From NCBI RefSeq assembly GCF_000717055.1, contig NZ_JNXI01000027.1:62001-126000 (forward strand): 64,000 nt of DNA, read 5' to 3'. The stretch is from Streptomyces iakyrus (GTDB lineage: Bacteria > Actinomycetota > Actinomycetes > Streptomycetales > Streptomycetaceae). Shown in pieces: positions 1 through 8,715 of this stretch. Each line of letters begins with the position of its first letter. Positions within the stretch are counted from its first letter, which is position 1. The position numbers and the translations under genes are program-made. The notes under the pieces are model-generated. The model saw only the letters and a program-made list of their open reading frames with translations, was not told the DNA's origin and ran no database searches.

Positions 1-1
1 G

Positions 2-739
2 TACGCGTCGTTCACGTACGGCGGCCTGACGGCCCGGGCCGGGGACGGGGCGTTGCGCGTCTCCTTCTCGGTCACCAACACCGGTGACGTCACCGCCGAC
101 GAGGTGGCGCAGCTCTACGCCCGGGCCGTCGACCCGTCCGTGCCGCGTCCGCGCCGCGAGCTGCTGGACCACCGACGCGTCACCCTCGCCCCGGGGTCGA
201 CGGCGGAGCTGGCCTTCGAGATCCCGCTGAGCGCCTTCGGGTTCTTCGACGTCGCCCAGGACCGGTGGCGCGTGGAGCCCGGCGCGTACGAGCTGCTGGC
301 CGGGGCGTCCAGCGAGGACGTCCGGCTGCGCGCGACGGTCACGCTCGACGGCGAGCCGGCCCTGCCCCGCGCGGTCGTCGCGAACGGCCTCCCGGCGGCC
401 GGGTTCGACGAGTACAGCGGCATCGAGATCGTGGACCGCACGAAGGTGTCGGGCGACGCGGTGACACCGGCGGACCAGGCGATGGGCGAACTCGTCTATC
501 GCGGCTGCGACTTCGGGCGGGGCATCTCCGGGGTGACGGTGGAGGTGGCCGGCGAGGGCTCGGTCGAGCTGTCCCTCGACGGCGGCCCGGTGCTCGCGGT
601 GCTGTCGACCGCGGCCCCCACCCCGGGCCCGTACGACTACGTCTCCCTCGACGCCTCCGTCGCAGCGGCGGGCGTCCACGACGTGCACCTCAGGCTGCGC
701 GGCCCGCTGCGGCTCGCGCACGTCGGCTTCTCCGGTTGA
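2..739 (+). CDS. Glycoside hydrolase family 3 C-terminal part (beta-glucosidase-like), 5' end outside window
   Basis: Reading is open from base 2 to the stop at 737-739, giving about 245 residues. It begins with YASFTYGGL, typical of the end of the GH3 (alpha/beta)6 domain, followed by a fibronectin-III-like fold (VTNTGDVTADEVAQLY, then LLDHRRVTLAPGST) found at the C terminus of GH3 beta-glucosidases and xylosidases. The last ~130 residues (from about SGIEIVDRTKV) resemble a CBM6-like carbohydrate-binding module, seen in some actinobacterial GH3 enzymes. The catalytic domains lie upstream of the window, so substrate cannot be told. A strong hairpin follows the stop. Family assignment is from recognised motifs. 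Confidence 0.85.
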   Translation, partial: YASFTYGGLTARAGDGALRVSFSVTNTGDVTADEVAQLYARAVDPSVPRPRRELLDHRRVTLAPGSTAELAFEIPLSAFGFFDVAQDRWRVEPGAYELLAGASSEDVRLRATVTLDGEPALPRAVVANGLPAAGFDEYSGIEIVDRTKVSGDAVTPADQAMGELVYRGCDFGRGISGVTVEVAGEGSVELSLDGGPVLAVLSTAAPTPGPYDYVSLDASVAAAGVHDVHLRLRGPLRLAHVGFSG

Positions 740-768
740 GGGTCCGGAGCAGGCCGGCACAGAGAAGG

Positions 769-806
769 GGCCCGGCACCGGAAGGCATCGGTGCCGGGCC
801 TCTTGT
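769..806. terminator. Intrinsic terminator between two converging genes
   Basis: A perfect 12-bp stem (769-780 with 789-800) closes an 8-base loop and is followed by TCTTGTT. It lies 30 bp after the GH3 stop and 31 bp beyond the 3' end of the converging aldehyde dehydrogenase gene, so it can serve both strands. Confidence 0.8.
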
Positions 807-817
807 TGGAGCTTACA

Positions 818-832
818 TGAAAATGGTTCTCA
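818..832. promoter_or_regulatory. Zur-box-like dyad TGAAAATGGTTCTCA
   Basis: The 15-mer matches the 7-1-7 Streptomyces Zur operator form (TGAAAATGATTTTCA from memory) at 13 of 15 positions. It sits just after the terminator, 4 bp from the aldehyde dehydrogenase stop codon, in a convergent gap where no promoter is expected. It may be chance or a binding site without regulatory role. Confidence 0.3.
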
Positions 833-836
833 TGAG

Positions 837-2282
837 CTAGAGGTTGATGCCGGTGAGGACCAGCACGCGCTCGTACGTGTAGTCCTCCATGGCGAACCGC
901 ACGCCCTCACGGCCCACGCCGGACTGCTTGACGCCGCCGTACGGCATCTGGTCGGCGCGGTAGGACGGCACGTCGCCGATGACGACACCGCCGACCTCCA
1001 GGGCCCGGTGGGCGCGGAAGGCGGTCTGCAGGTCGTGGGTGAACACACCCGCCTGGAGGCCGTACTTGGAGTCGTTGACGGCGGCGAAGGCCGCGGCCTC
1101 GCCGTCCGCCTTCTGCACGGTCAGGACCGGTCCGAAGACCTCCTCGCAGGAGATCGTGACGCCGGCCGGGACCTCGGCCAGGACGGTCGGCGCGTAGGAG
1201 GCGCCGTCGCGCTTGCCACCGGTGAGCAGCTGCGCGCCGGCGTCCACGGCCTCCTGGACCCACGTCTCGACGCGCCGGGCGGCGTCCTCGCTGACCAGCG
1301 GGCCGACGTCGGTGGCGTCGTCGCCCGGGTCGCCGGTGACCTGGGCCTCGACGGCGGCGACGATGCGCGGCAGCAGCCGGTCGTACACCGAGGCGTCGGC
1401 GATGACCCGCTGCACGGAGATGCAGGACTGGCCGCCCTGGTAGTTGGAGAAGGCGGCGATGCGGTTCGCCGCCCAGTCGAGGTCCTCGTCACTCGCCCAG
1501 TCTGCGAGGACGACGGCCGCGCCGTTGCCGCCCAGCTCCAGGGTGCAGTGCTTGCGCGGCACCGAGTCCATGATCGCGTAGCCGACCTTCTCGGAACCGG
1601 TGAAGGAGATGACGGGCAGCCGCTCGTCCTGCACCAGGGCCGGCATCTTGTCGTTGGCGACCGGCAGGATGCTCCAGGAGCCAGCGGGCAGCTCGGTCTC
1701 GGCGAGCAGTTCGCCGATGATCAGGCCGGAGAGCGGGGTCGCCGGGGCCGGCTTGAGGATGATCGGGGCGCCGGCGGCGATGGCCGGGGCGACCTTGTGG
1801 GCGCAGAGGTTCAGCGGGAAGTTGAAGGGCGCGATGCCGAGCACGACGCCTTTGGGGAAGCGGCGGGTGAGGGCCAGCCGGCCCTGGCCGCCGAGGTCGG
1901 TGTCGAGCCGCTGGGCCTCGCCGCCGTTGAACCGCCGGGCCTCCTCGGCCGCGAACCGGAACACGGACACGGCCCGGCCGACCTCGCCGCGCGCCCACTT
2001 CATCGGCTTGCCGTTCTCGGCGGAGATCAGCCGCGCGATCTCCTCGGTGCGCTCGGCGAGGCGCTTGCTGACGTGGTCGAGCGCGGCGGCCCGGACGTGC
2101 GCGGGGGTGGCGGCGAACTCGTCCAGAACGGCGTGCGCGGCGGCCACGGCCTCCTCGACCTGCGCGTCCGTCGGCACGCTCACCGTGCCGACGAGCCGCC
2201 CGTCCCAGGGGGAGGTGACGTCGAAGGTGTCCTCGCCGGTGGCCTGGCGGCCGGCGAGCCAGAAGGCGTGGGTGGAGGTCAT
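837..2282 (-). CDS. NAD(P)-dependent aldehyde dehydrogenase
   Basis: The 481-residue protein is a full-length ALDH superfamily enzyme oxidising an aldehyde to its acid with NAD(P). Visible: the IAPFNFPLN segment (150-158), the Rossmann region with FTGSEKVG (228-235), catalytic Glu249 in LELGG and catalytic Cys287 in QGGQSCIS. The GGQSCISVQR form resembles the lactaldehyde or non-phosphorylating glyceraldehyde-phosphate type more than the NTGQDC type of the other two ALDHs here. The ATG at 2280-2282 fits the family N terminus; longer upstream reading has no family similarity. The next gene upstream encodes a PucR-type regulator read on the same strand, and gabT lies ~4 kb away, so a role with GABA or amine breakdown is possible but not shown. 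Confidence 0.9.
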   Translation of the reverse strand: MTSTHAFWLAGRQATGEDTFDVTSPWDGRLVGTVSVPTDAQVEEAVAAAHAVLDEFAATPAHVRAAALDHVSKRLAERTEEIARLISAENGKPMKWARGEVGRAVSVFRFAAEEARRFNGGEAQRLDTDLGGQGRLALTRRFPKGVVLGIAPFNFPLNLCAHKVAPAIAAGAPIILKPAPATPLSGLIIGELLAETELPAGSWSILPVANDKMPALVQDERLPVISFTGSEKVGYAIMDSVPRKHCTLELGGNGAAVVLADWASDEDLDWAANRIAAFSNYQGGQSCISVQRVIADASVYDRLLPRIVAAVEAQVTGDPGDDATDVGPLVSEDAARRVETWVQEAVDAGAQLLTGGKRDGASYAPTVLAEVPAGVTISCEEVFGPVLTVQKADGEAAAFAAVNDSKYGLQAGVFTHDLQTAFRAHRALEVGGVVIGDVPSYRADQMPYGGVKQSGVGREGVRFAMEDYTYERVLVLTGINL

Positions 2283-2404
2283 GTGGGTTCCGGCCCTTCG
2301 GCGTTGGGGGTGATCCTGTGCTGCGGGACCAACGGTAGGGGTGAGGGGGCCGAACGGCGTTTGTCCGAGCCGTAGCAGTGGGGGACGCGGACACTCCGGT
2401 TTGG

Positions 2405-4078
2405 CTACTCGGTGGTGGCCGCCTTCAGGGCGAGCCACAGCTCCATCCGGACGTCCGGGTCGTCCAGGGACCGGCCGAGGATCTCCTCGACCCGGCGCAT
2501 GCGGTAGCGCAGGGTGTGCCGGTGGACGCCGAGGTCGGCCGCCGCCGCGTCCCACTGGCCGTGCTTGGACAGCCAGGCGCGCAGGGAGGCGACGAGGTCG
2601 CCGCGGCCCGTGGCGTCGTGCTCGTACAGCGGCCGCAGCATGCCGTCGGCGAAGGCCCGCACCGCGTCGTCCGCCAGCAGCGGCAGCACCGATCCGGCCG
2701 CCATCTGCTCGTGCTCGACGAGGACCCGCCCGCGCCGCCGCGCCACCGACAGCGCCTGCTCGGCCTGCTTGTACGCGGCGGACGCGGCGATGGGTCCGGC
2801 GGGTGCCGACAGGCCCACGACCAGTTCGTCGTCCTCGCCGCCCGGCACCTTCTCGCGTATCCCCGCCCGGGCCGTCTCCAAGGCGGCCGCGTACTCCCCG
2901 CAGGCCGTCGCGGCGGCGCCACCGTCCGCGGCCAGCACCACCAGCCGCTCCCCCTCCGGCACCACCAGCACGGCCTCGCCGGCCCGGGCCGCCGCGGACT
3001 CCACGACGTCCGCGAGGGCCGCCAGGGGGTCGCCGCCGGGGTCGGCCGCGGCGAGCGCGGCGGCCGAGTGCCGCTCTGCGGGAGCAGCGCCCTTGCGCGC
3101 CTCGGCGCGGGCCAGCGCGGCGGACGCCGACACCGGCACCCGCTCCGCGACCATCATCCGAAACGGCGCGTCCAGCAGCTCGCCGTACAGGTCACCGGCG
3201 ACCGCGCGGGCGTGGTCCGGCTCCCCGGCCAGCAGCATGCGCAGCACCGCGGCACCGACGCGCTGCTCGGCGGCCTGGAGGGACCGGGAGCGTTCCGTGG
3301 TCAGGGTCAGCAGCGCGATGGCCGAGTGGACGGCGTAGCGCTCGGCGGTGCCCGGTGCGGCGGCCGTGCCGACGGCGAGGGCCGCCCGGGGGCGGCGGCC
3401 GGTGCCGAGGGTGTGCAGTTCGACCCGGTCCTCGTTCTCCGGGCCGCCGACCACGGAGGAGGCGGGCGCGGGACGGTCCCGCAGCTTCTGCACGTCACCG
3501 GTGAGCCGCGCGGCGCGCCGCCCCGCCCACTCCGGTGCCGTGGCGACGACGGCGCCCGAGGCGTCGTACAGCGCCGCCCAGCCGTCGACCTGCGATGCCA
3601 GCGCGGCCAGCAGCCCCTCCGGCCCGCCGGCCTGGGCCTGCCGGGTCAGCTCCCGCTGGGCTGCGAACCCGGCGGTGACGGCCCGGTACTGGTCGGCGGC
3701 GATCGCGGCGGAGACGGCCTTGCTGATGGCGAGGAACGGGGTGCGGCGCGGCACCTCCAGCAGCGGCAGGCCCTCCCTTTCGGCCGCGTCGACGAGCGCG
3801 GCGGGGATCTCCTCGTAGTTGACGCCGACGGCGAAGCCGAGCCCGGCCACTCCCGCCCCGGCCAGCCGCCGCACGTAGCGGCGCATGGCCTCCGGGTCCT
3901 CGGCGTCCAGCTTGAGCGCGGTGATCAGCAGCAGCTCCCCGCCCTCCATGTAGGGGACGGGGTCGGCGAGCTCGCTGGGGTGCGCCCAACGGACCGGCAC
4001 GTCGAGGCGGTCTTCGCCCGCCCGCACGGTCAGCTTGAGCGCGGAGTGGTGGACGAGCGAGGCGAGCGTCGGGGGCAT
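2405..4078 (-). CDS. PucR-family transcriptional regulator
   Basis: A 557-residue regulator. The N-terminal ~130 residues match the PucR (purine catabolism regulator) sensor domain (LDVPVRWAHPSELADP, then YMEGGELLLITAL). A central GGDEF-like/CdaR region follows, and the C-terminal ~60 residues form the HTH_30 domain (GVHRHTLRYRMRRVEEILGRSL). Such proteins commonly control nitrogen-compound catabolism. It is 122 bp upstream of the aldehyde dehydrogenase gene on the same strand and may govern it, gabT or the polyamine genes. The start ATG is at 4076-4078. Its leader holds the dyad GTGATCAC near 4102, a possible autoregulatory site. Confidence 0.92.
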   Translation of the reverse strand: MPPTLASLVHHSALKLTVRAGEDRLDVPVRWAHPSELADPVPYMEGGELLLITALKLDAEDPEAMRRYVRRLAGAGVAGLGFAVGVNYEEIPAALVDAAEREGLPLLEVPRRTPFLAISKAVSAAIAADQYRAVTAGFAAQRELTRQAQAGGPEGLLAALASQVDGWAALYDASGAVVATAPEWAGRRAARLTGDVQKLRDRPAPASSVVGGPENEDRVELHTLGTGRRPRAALAVGTAAAPGTAERYAVHSAIALLTLTTERSRSLQAAEQRVGAAVLRMLLAGEPDHARAVAGDLYGELLDAPFRMMVAERVPVSASAALARAEARKGAAPAERHSAAALAAADPGGDPLAALADVVESAAARAGEAVLVVPEGERLVVLAADGGAAATACGEYAAALETARAGIREKVPGGEDDELVVGLSAPAGPIAASAAYKQAEQALSVARRRGRVLVEHEQMAAGSVLPLLADDAVRAFADGMLRPLYEHDATGRGDLVASLRAWLSKHGQWDAAAADLGVHRHTLRYRMRRVEEILGRSLDDPDVRMELWLALKAATTE

Positions 4079-4167
4079 GAGGCCTTCTGCGTCAGGGCGG
4101 TGTGATCACTGTGTATTTTGGCCGCCGCGTATGAACGACCTGTGACGATTCTGCCTCACCGTACGGT

Positions 4168-4195
4168 CCCTTCGTGCCCCCGCGGGTGCGAAGGG
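4168..4195 (-). terminator. Hairpin after the membrane ATPase gene
   Basis: CCCTTCG at 4168-4174 pairs with CGAAGGG at 4189-4195, with an extra G/C pairing inside the loop, directly beyond the stop of the minus-strand gene that ends at 4197. No clear T-run, so termination strength is uncertain. Confidence 0.5.
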
Positions 4196-4196
4196 G

Positions 4197-6329
4197 TCAG
4201 CCCCGCAGATCCACCAGCAGCGGAGGCGCGTGCTCGCCCTTGACGTCGGTGAGCGACAGCACCGCGTGCCCCGCCGGTACGCCGTGTGCCAGCTCGGAGG
4301 CGGACCAGCGCTCCCGCTCGACCTGCCGCACGGTCACCGCCCGCGCGGTCGGGGCCTTGCCGGTGATCACCCGGCGCAGCATGTGCACGGCCTTGCCGGC
4401 CGGGGTCTCCGCGATGATCTGCCGGTCGGTGACGTCGCGGGCCTCCGTCCACTCCTTGCCCCACACCTCGGCGAAGTCCTGCCCGTCCCACGGCGTGAGC
4501 CCCGACAGGGCCATCCGGCATCCGGTGGCCCCGAGCAGCGGCCCGCGCAGGGGCCGGGCCACGTCGTCCAGGGTCCGCAGGGTGAGCACGACTCCGGCGT
4601 TGCCGGACCGCAGCCGCTGGATGCCGCGCACGGCCTCGGGCGTCACCACGCCGGTCGCGTCGTCCAGCAGCAGGCAGGCGAAGAGCGACCGGTCCTCGCG
4701 TACGGCGACACTGGCCGTGAACTGCGCGAGCACCAGGCGGGCCAGCATCTTGGAGGCGTCGGCGTGGCCGCGCTGGGGCAGGTCGATGCGCACCCGCACC
4801 GGGTGGTCGAGGGCCTTGAGCGTGAAGGGCCGGGACTGCCCGGAGGTGTCGAAGAACCCGGCGAAGGCGGGCCGGTCGAGCAGCGCGACGCGATCGCCCA
4901 GCACCCCGCCGACGTCCCCGGGCTGCCCCATCTGCCGCTCCCGGGCGTCGAGCTCCCGCAGCAGCGACTCCTGCCCGGCCTCCTGGAGCCCCTGGCGCAG
5001 CGCGGCGAACGGCCCGGGCGCCCCGTCCAGCAGCTGCCGCAGCTCCGGTACGGAGGGGAAACGCCCGTGCACGGCCCGGAACGGCCCGAGCAGCTGGGCG
5101 AGTACGGTGGTGGACCGGCGGCTGTCACTGCCGGGGTGCGGATCGGCCAGGTCGCCTACGAGCGCTTCGGCGAGCACGGCGGCGGCCTCGTCCGGGTCGG
5201 TGCTGCCGCCGTAGAGATCGAGGTCGTACTCGGAGTCCTGGTTCCCGATCCGCACGACCACGTCGTACGCGTCGGCCGGTCCGAGCCCCGCGCCGGCCGC
5301 CCCGACGACGACCACGGCGGCACGCCCGGCGAGGGCGTGCAGGCAGAGCGACTCGGCGAGGGGGCGGACGACGGTGCCGGTCTTGCCGGATCCGGCGGGG
5401 CCGACGGCGACGAGCGAGGTGCCGAGCAGGTCGGGCCCGAGGGCCAGCCCGGTGCCACGGTAGGCGTACGGGTTGCGGGCGTCGTCGACGGTGGTGCCGA
5501 GCCGCACCTGTCCGGTGACGAGGTCGTGCCGGGCGAGCCGGGCGGGCAGGTCGCGCTCCCCGGAGGGGTGCAGGCACGCGGCGGCACCGTCCTTGAGCAC
5601 GGCGCCGCTGAAGGTGGCGAGGCTGTGCCGTCCGGTGCGCACCCCCTGCCAGGCACGGAGGATCCGGGCGTGGTCGACGTCCCGCATCAGGCCGGAGCGG
5701 GCCTCGGCGGCGAGCCGCTCGGCGGCGTCGGCGGCCCCGGCGGCGCGCAGCTCGTTCCACTGGGCCGGGTCGTCCTCGGGCGTCGTACGGGTCTCCTGGG
5801 CCTGAGGCCGGCGGAAGCGGGGGGTGACGAAGCGGCGCCACACCTCGCCCCAGCGGCCGAGCCGGGCCGCCCCGACCATGATCGCCAGGGCGACGAGCAG
5901 CTCGTACCCCTGGTAGACGATGAACGTCCCGGTCTCCCCGAGATCGCTGTCGCCGCCGCGCCAGGCGTCGGGGACGATCAGGTCGAACGGCACCCACCAC
6001 CAGGTGCCGAGATACCCGTTCTGCAGCAGCGACCAGATCAGCCATCCCACGAGGAAGGCGATCAGTGCCCCGCTCAGCAGTTGCCGGGTCGGGATCTCCT
6101 CGGGCTCCTCCGCGGGCCGCGGCCGGTGCCCGAACCGCCACACGCCCGGCGCGGCGTCGGGGCGCGGCGCGCGCAGCCAGGTGAGGAACGCCGACCCGTC
6201 CGGCGGTGGCGGCATCCCCGGCGCCCGGGGTGGCAGGGGAGGCATCGCGGGCACCTGAGGAGGTCCCGCCGGGCGCGGCACGGGACTCGCATGCGTACCC
6301 CGCGCGTCCTGCGTCCCGTCGCTGTCCAT
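4197..6329 (-). CDS. Membrane-anchored P-loop ATPase, type IV coupling-protein-like, function unknown
   Basis: A 710-residue protein with a Pro-rich N terminus (10-50), two membrane segments (about 84-103 and 134-155), then a large cytoplasmic part with Walker A GPAGSGKT at 310-317 and a Walker-B-like LLLDDATG in the ATPase core. The arrangement recalls VirD4/TraG or FtsK-like ATPases, but no relaxase or conjugation gene is near, and it is a conserved chromosomal gene in streptomycetes by recollection. The ATG at 6327-6329 is preferred because a GGGGGCAAGGG stretch precedes it; an ATG at 6363-6365 is the alternative. It is divergent from gabT across ~250 bp. No substrate can be assigned. Confidence 0.8.
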   Translation of the reverse strand: MDSDGTQDARGTHASPVPRPAGPPQVPAMPPLPPRAPGMPPPPDGSAFLTWLRAPRPDAAPGVWRFGHRPRPAEEPEEIPTRQLLSGALIAFLVGWLIWSLLQNGYLGTWWWVPFDLIVPDAWRGGDSDLGETGTFIVYQGYELLVALAIMVGAARLGRWGEVWRRFVTPRFRRPQAQETRTTPEDDPAQWNELRAAGAADAAERLAAEARSGLMRDVDHARILRAWQGVRTGRHSLATFSGAVLKDGAAACLHPSGERDLPARLARHDLVTGQVRLGTTVDDARNPYAYRGTGLALGPDLLGTSLVAVGPAGSGKTGTVVRPLAESLCLHALAGRAAVVVVGAAGAGLGPADAYDVVVRIGNQDSEYDLDLYGGSTDPDEAAAVLAEALVGDLADPHPGSDSRRSTTVLAQLLGPFRAVHGRFPSVPELRQLLDGAPGPFAALRQGLQEAGQESLLRELDARERQMGQPGDVGGVLGDRVALLDRPAFAGFFDTSGQSRPFTLKALDHPVRVRIDLPQRGHADASKMLARLVLAQFTASVAVREDRSLFACLLLDDATGVVTPEAVRGIQRLRSGNAGVVLTLRTLDDVARPLRGPLLGATGCRMALSGLTPWDGQDFAEVWGKEWTEARDVTDRQIIAETPAGKAVHMLRRVITGKAPTARAVTVRQVERERWSASELAHGVPAGHAVLSLTDVKGEHAPPLLVDLRG

Positions 6330-6580
6330 CGCCCTTGCCCCCTGACCAGCCGCTCCGTCCACCATCAGCGAGCCAATCTAACGCCCTCCCCTGGGGAGTT
6401 CACCGCTTACACGGCCGGGTCGTGGGCACCGGTCCAGGAGACTGCCATGTCCACCCCGGACAAGGCGCTCCGCCGACAACGCCCACATGGAGCATGCCCA
6501 CCCCCCTTCCCCCGCCCTAGCCTGCGAGAAAAGAAGCCAAGCGTCCGTCGAGACCATCCGCACCACCCCAGGAGCCCCGC

Positions 6581-7915
6581 ATGACCGCACTTCCGCAGGA
6601 GCGCCGCGTCGTCACCGCCATCCCCGGTCCGAAGTCGCAGGAGTTGCAGGCCCGCCGTACCGCCGCGGTCGCGCAGGGCGTGGGGTCCGTGCTGCCCGTG
6701 TTCACGGCGCGTGCCGGTGGCGGGATCATCGAGGACGTCGACGGGAACCGGCTGATCGACTTCGGGTCGGGCATCGCCGTGACGTCCGTGGGCGCCTCCG
6801 CCGAGGCCGTCGTACGGCGGGCGTCGGCGCAGCTCGCCGACTTCACCCACACCTGTTTCATGGTCACGCCCTACGAGGGGTACGTCGAGGTCGCCGAGGC
6901 GCTCGCCGAGCTGACCCCCGGTGACCACGCCAAGAAGAGCGCCCTGTTCAACTCCGGCGCCGAGGCCGTGGAGAACGCGGTCAAGATCGCGCGGGCGTAC
7001 ACCAAGCGCCAGGCCGTCGTGGTGTTCGACCACGGCTACCACGGCCGCACCAACCTCACCATGGCACTGACCGCGAAGAACATGCCGTACAAGCACGGCT
7101 TCGGCCCGTTCGCTCCCGAGGTGTACCGCGTGCCGGTGGCGTACGGCTACCGCTGGCCGACCGGTCCCGAGAACGCCGGCCCCGAGGCCGCCGCGCAGGC
7201 CATCGACCAGATCAGCAAGCAGGTCGGCGCCGAGAACGTCGCCGCGGTCATCATCGAGCCGGTGCTCGGCGAGGGCGGCTTCATCGAGCCGGCCAAGGGC
7301 TTCCTGCCGGCGATCCGCAAGTTCGCCGAGGACAACGGCATCGTCTTCGTCGCCGACGAGATCCAGTCCGGCTTCTGCCGCACGGGCCAGTGGTTCGCCT
7401 GCGAGGACGAGGGCATCGTCCCGGACCTGATCACGACGGCGAAGGGCATCGCGGGCGGTCTGCCGCTCGCGGCCGTCACCGGTCGTGCCGAGATCATGGA
7501 CGCCGCGCACGCCGGCGGCCTGGGCGGCACCTACGGCGGCAACCCGGTCGCCTGCGCGGGCGCGCTCGGCTCGATCGAGACGATGAAGGAGCTCGACCTC
7601 AACGCCAGGGCGAAGAACATCGAGGCGATCATGAAGGCCCGCCTCGGCGCCATGGCCGAGAAGTTCGACATCATCGGCGACGTCCGCGGCCGGGGCGCCA
7701 TGATCGCCATCGAGCTGGTCAAGGACCGCGCCACCAAGGAGCCGAACCCGGAGGCGACCGGCGCGCTCGCCAAGGCCTGCCACGCCGAGGGCCTGCTGGT
7801 CCTGACCTGTGGCACCTACGGCAACGTGCTCCGCTTCCTGCCCCCGCTGGTGATCGGCGAGGACCTGCTGAACGAGGGCCTCGACATCATCGAGCAGGCG
7901 TTCTCCCGCATCTGA
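6581..7915 (+). CDS. gabT: 4-aminobutyrate aminotransferase
   Basis: A 444-residue class III PLP aminotransferase that moves the amino group of GABA to 2-oxoglutarate, giving succinate semialdehyde. The NSGAEAVENAVKIARAYT stretch (124-141), VVVFDHGYHGRT (147-156), the ADEIQSGFCRTG cofactor motif (258-269) and PLP lysine 288 in TTAKGIAGG are those of bacterial GabT. The ATG at 6581 follows AGGAGC with 5-nt spacing. It stands alone with its own terminator, but it is the expected next step after the gamma-aminobutyraldehyde dehydrogenases encoded at 15603 and 23563. The name fits S. coelicolor gabT of the polyamine region. Confidence 0.93.
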   Translation: MTALPQERRVVTAIPGPKSQELQARRTAAVAQGVGSVLPVFTARAGGGIIEDVDGNRLIDFGSGIAVTSVGASAEAVVRRASAQLADFTHTCFMVTPYEGYVEVAEALAELTPGDHAKKSALFNSGAEAVENAVKIARAYTKRQAVVVFDHGYHGRTNLTMALTAKNMPYKHGFGPFAPEVYRVPVAYGYRWPTGPENAGPEAAAQAIDQISKQVGAENVAAVIIEPVLGEGGFIEPAKGFLPAIRKFAEDNGIVFVADEIQSGFCRTGQWFACEDEGIVPDLITTAKGIAGGLPLAAVTGRAEIMDAAHAGGLGGTYGGNPVACAGALGSIETMKELDLNARAKNIEAIMKARLGAMAEKFDIIGDVRGRGAMIAIELVKDRATKEPNPEATGALAKACHAEGLLVLTCGTYGNVLRFLPPLVIGEDLLNEGLDIIEQAFSRI

Positions 7916-7956
7916 ATCGCCGACGCACGTATCTGAGCCCCCGTCGGGGCAGGTGA

Positions 7957-7984
7957 GCCGCCCCGGTTGCGCTACCGGGGCGGC
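7957..7984 (+). terminator. gabT terminator hairpin
   Basis: GCCGCCCCGGT (7957-7967) pairs perfectly with ACCGGGGCGGC (7974-7984) over a 6-base loop, 42 bp after the gabT stop. No T-tract follows; the large palindromic element starts 3 bp later. Confidence 0.75.
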
Positions 7985-7986
7985 TA

Positions 7987-8149
7987 GGGGGCTTCTGATG
8001 GATCTGCGTGGAAGAAGGAGCGGCGTTCGGTGCGTGCGATCGGCGTGCGCCGTGAACGGTCATGTGGCGGAGCCACCTGTCCGTTCACGGCGTGCGGCGA
8101 GCGTGCGTGCCGGGCGTCGTGACGCCGCGGAGATCCATCAGAAGCCCCC
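7987..8149. repeat. 163-bp nested palindromic element, MITE-like
   Basis: Perfect 19-bp terminal inverted repeats GGGGGCTTCTGATGGATCT (7987-8005) and its complement (8131-8149) bound the unit. A second perfect 12-bp inverted pair (CGCCGTGAACGG, around 8048-8059 and 8080-8091) lies in the centre, and weaker pairing (GTGCGTGCG with CGCACGC) links the two, so nearly the whole unit can fold into one stem. It encodes no plausible protein. Terminal repeats plus small size suggest a non-autonomous transposable element, but no target duplication is evident. A structured RNA is the alternative. Confidence 0.6.
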
Positions 8150-8682
8150 CAACGGCAGAGCGTGTGAAGAAGGTGTGCGAGGTGGATGACAGGCGGCCCG
8201 ATGCCCTGTCCTGCGCCCCGCCCCTGTCGTAGGTTCTACCCAGATGAGAGATACACCCCGCCCGCAGGGGACTGTGGGTGACATCAGGCCGGGGCCTCCC
8301 CAGCTTCGACCTGGTCGTGCCCTCGCGCACACAACCGGAGCCTGAAGCTCTGGATCTCCTCACCGATCGGACGGTCGCCCGCCCCAAACCCCCCGGGGCG
8401 CGCGACGTTCCGGTCCGGACGGCCGCCCCGGAACCACCCCCCCTGTTCCGGGGCGGCCGACCTCCCTCTACGCCCCCTTCCTGAGCGTCTCGGTGAGTGC
8501 CAAGACGCTGTGCGGGCCGTGGCCCGCCTCGGCAGCACCGCAACGAGTCGTTCAGGGGAGCCCGCCGGCCGGTGCCGACGTTCGTCTCCTCCGTGAGGTC
8601 CGCGTCAAGGTCCGCGCCCGTTTGAGGAAGAGGCTCCAGCCACTTCACGGGGGGGCCCCGTGATCCTCCGCAGGGCCCGCGA
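8150..8682. other. 533-bp stretch without a convincing gene
   Basis: No reading frame here looks like a conserved protein. A short plus-strand frame at 8275-8484 starting GTG lacks a ribosome-binding site and family similarity. GC-rich dyads are present, such as GGCCGCCCCGGAAC near 8419 facing GTTCCGGGGCGGCC near 8443, which could form a stable hairpin. Possibly a decayed gene or the promoter region of the PAP2 gene. Confidence 0.5.
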
Positions 8683-8715
8683 GTGGACGTCGGTGACCGT
8701 GCCAAGCTGTGCCCC

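Noticed and set aside
8275..8484. Small plus-strand gene after the palindromic element
   Set aside because: No ribosome-binding site, no family similarity, Pro/Arg composition of a chance frame.
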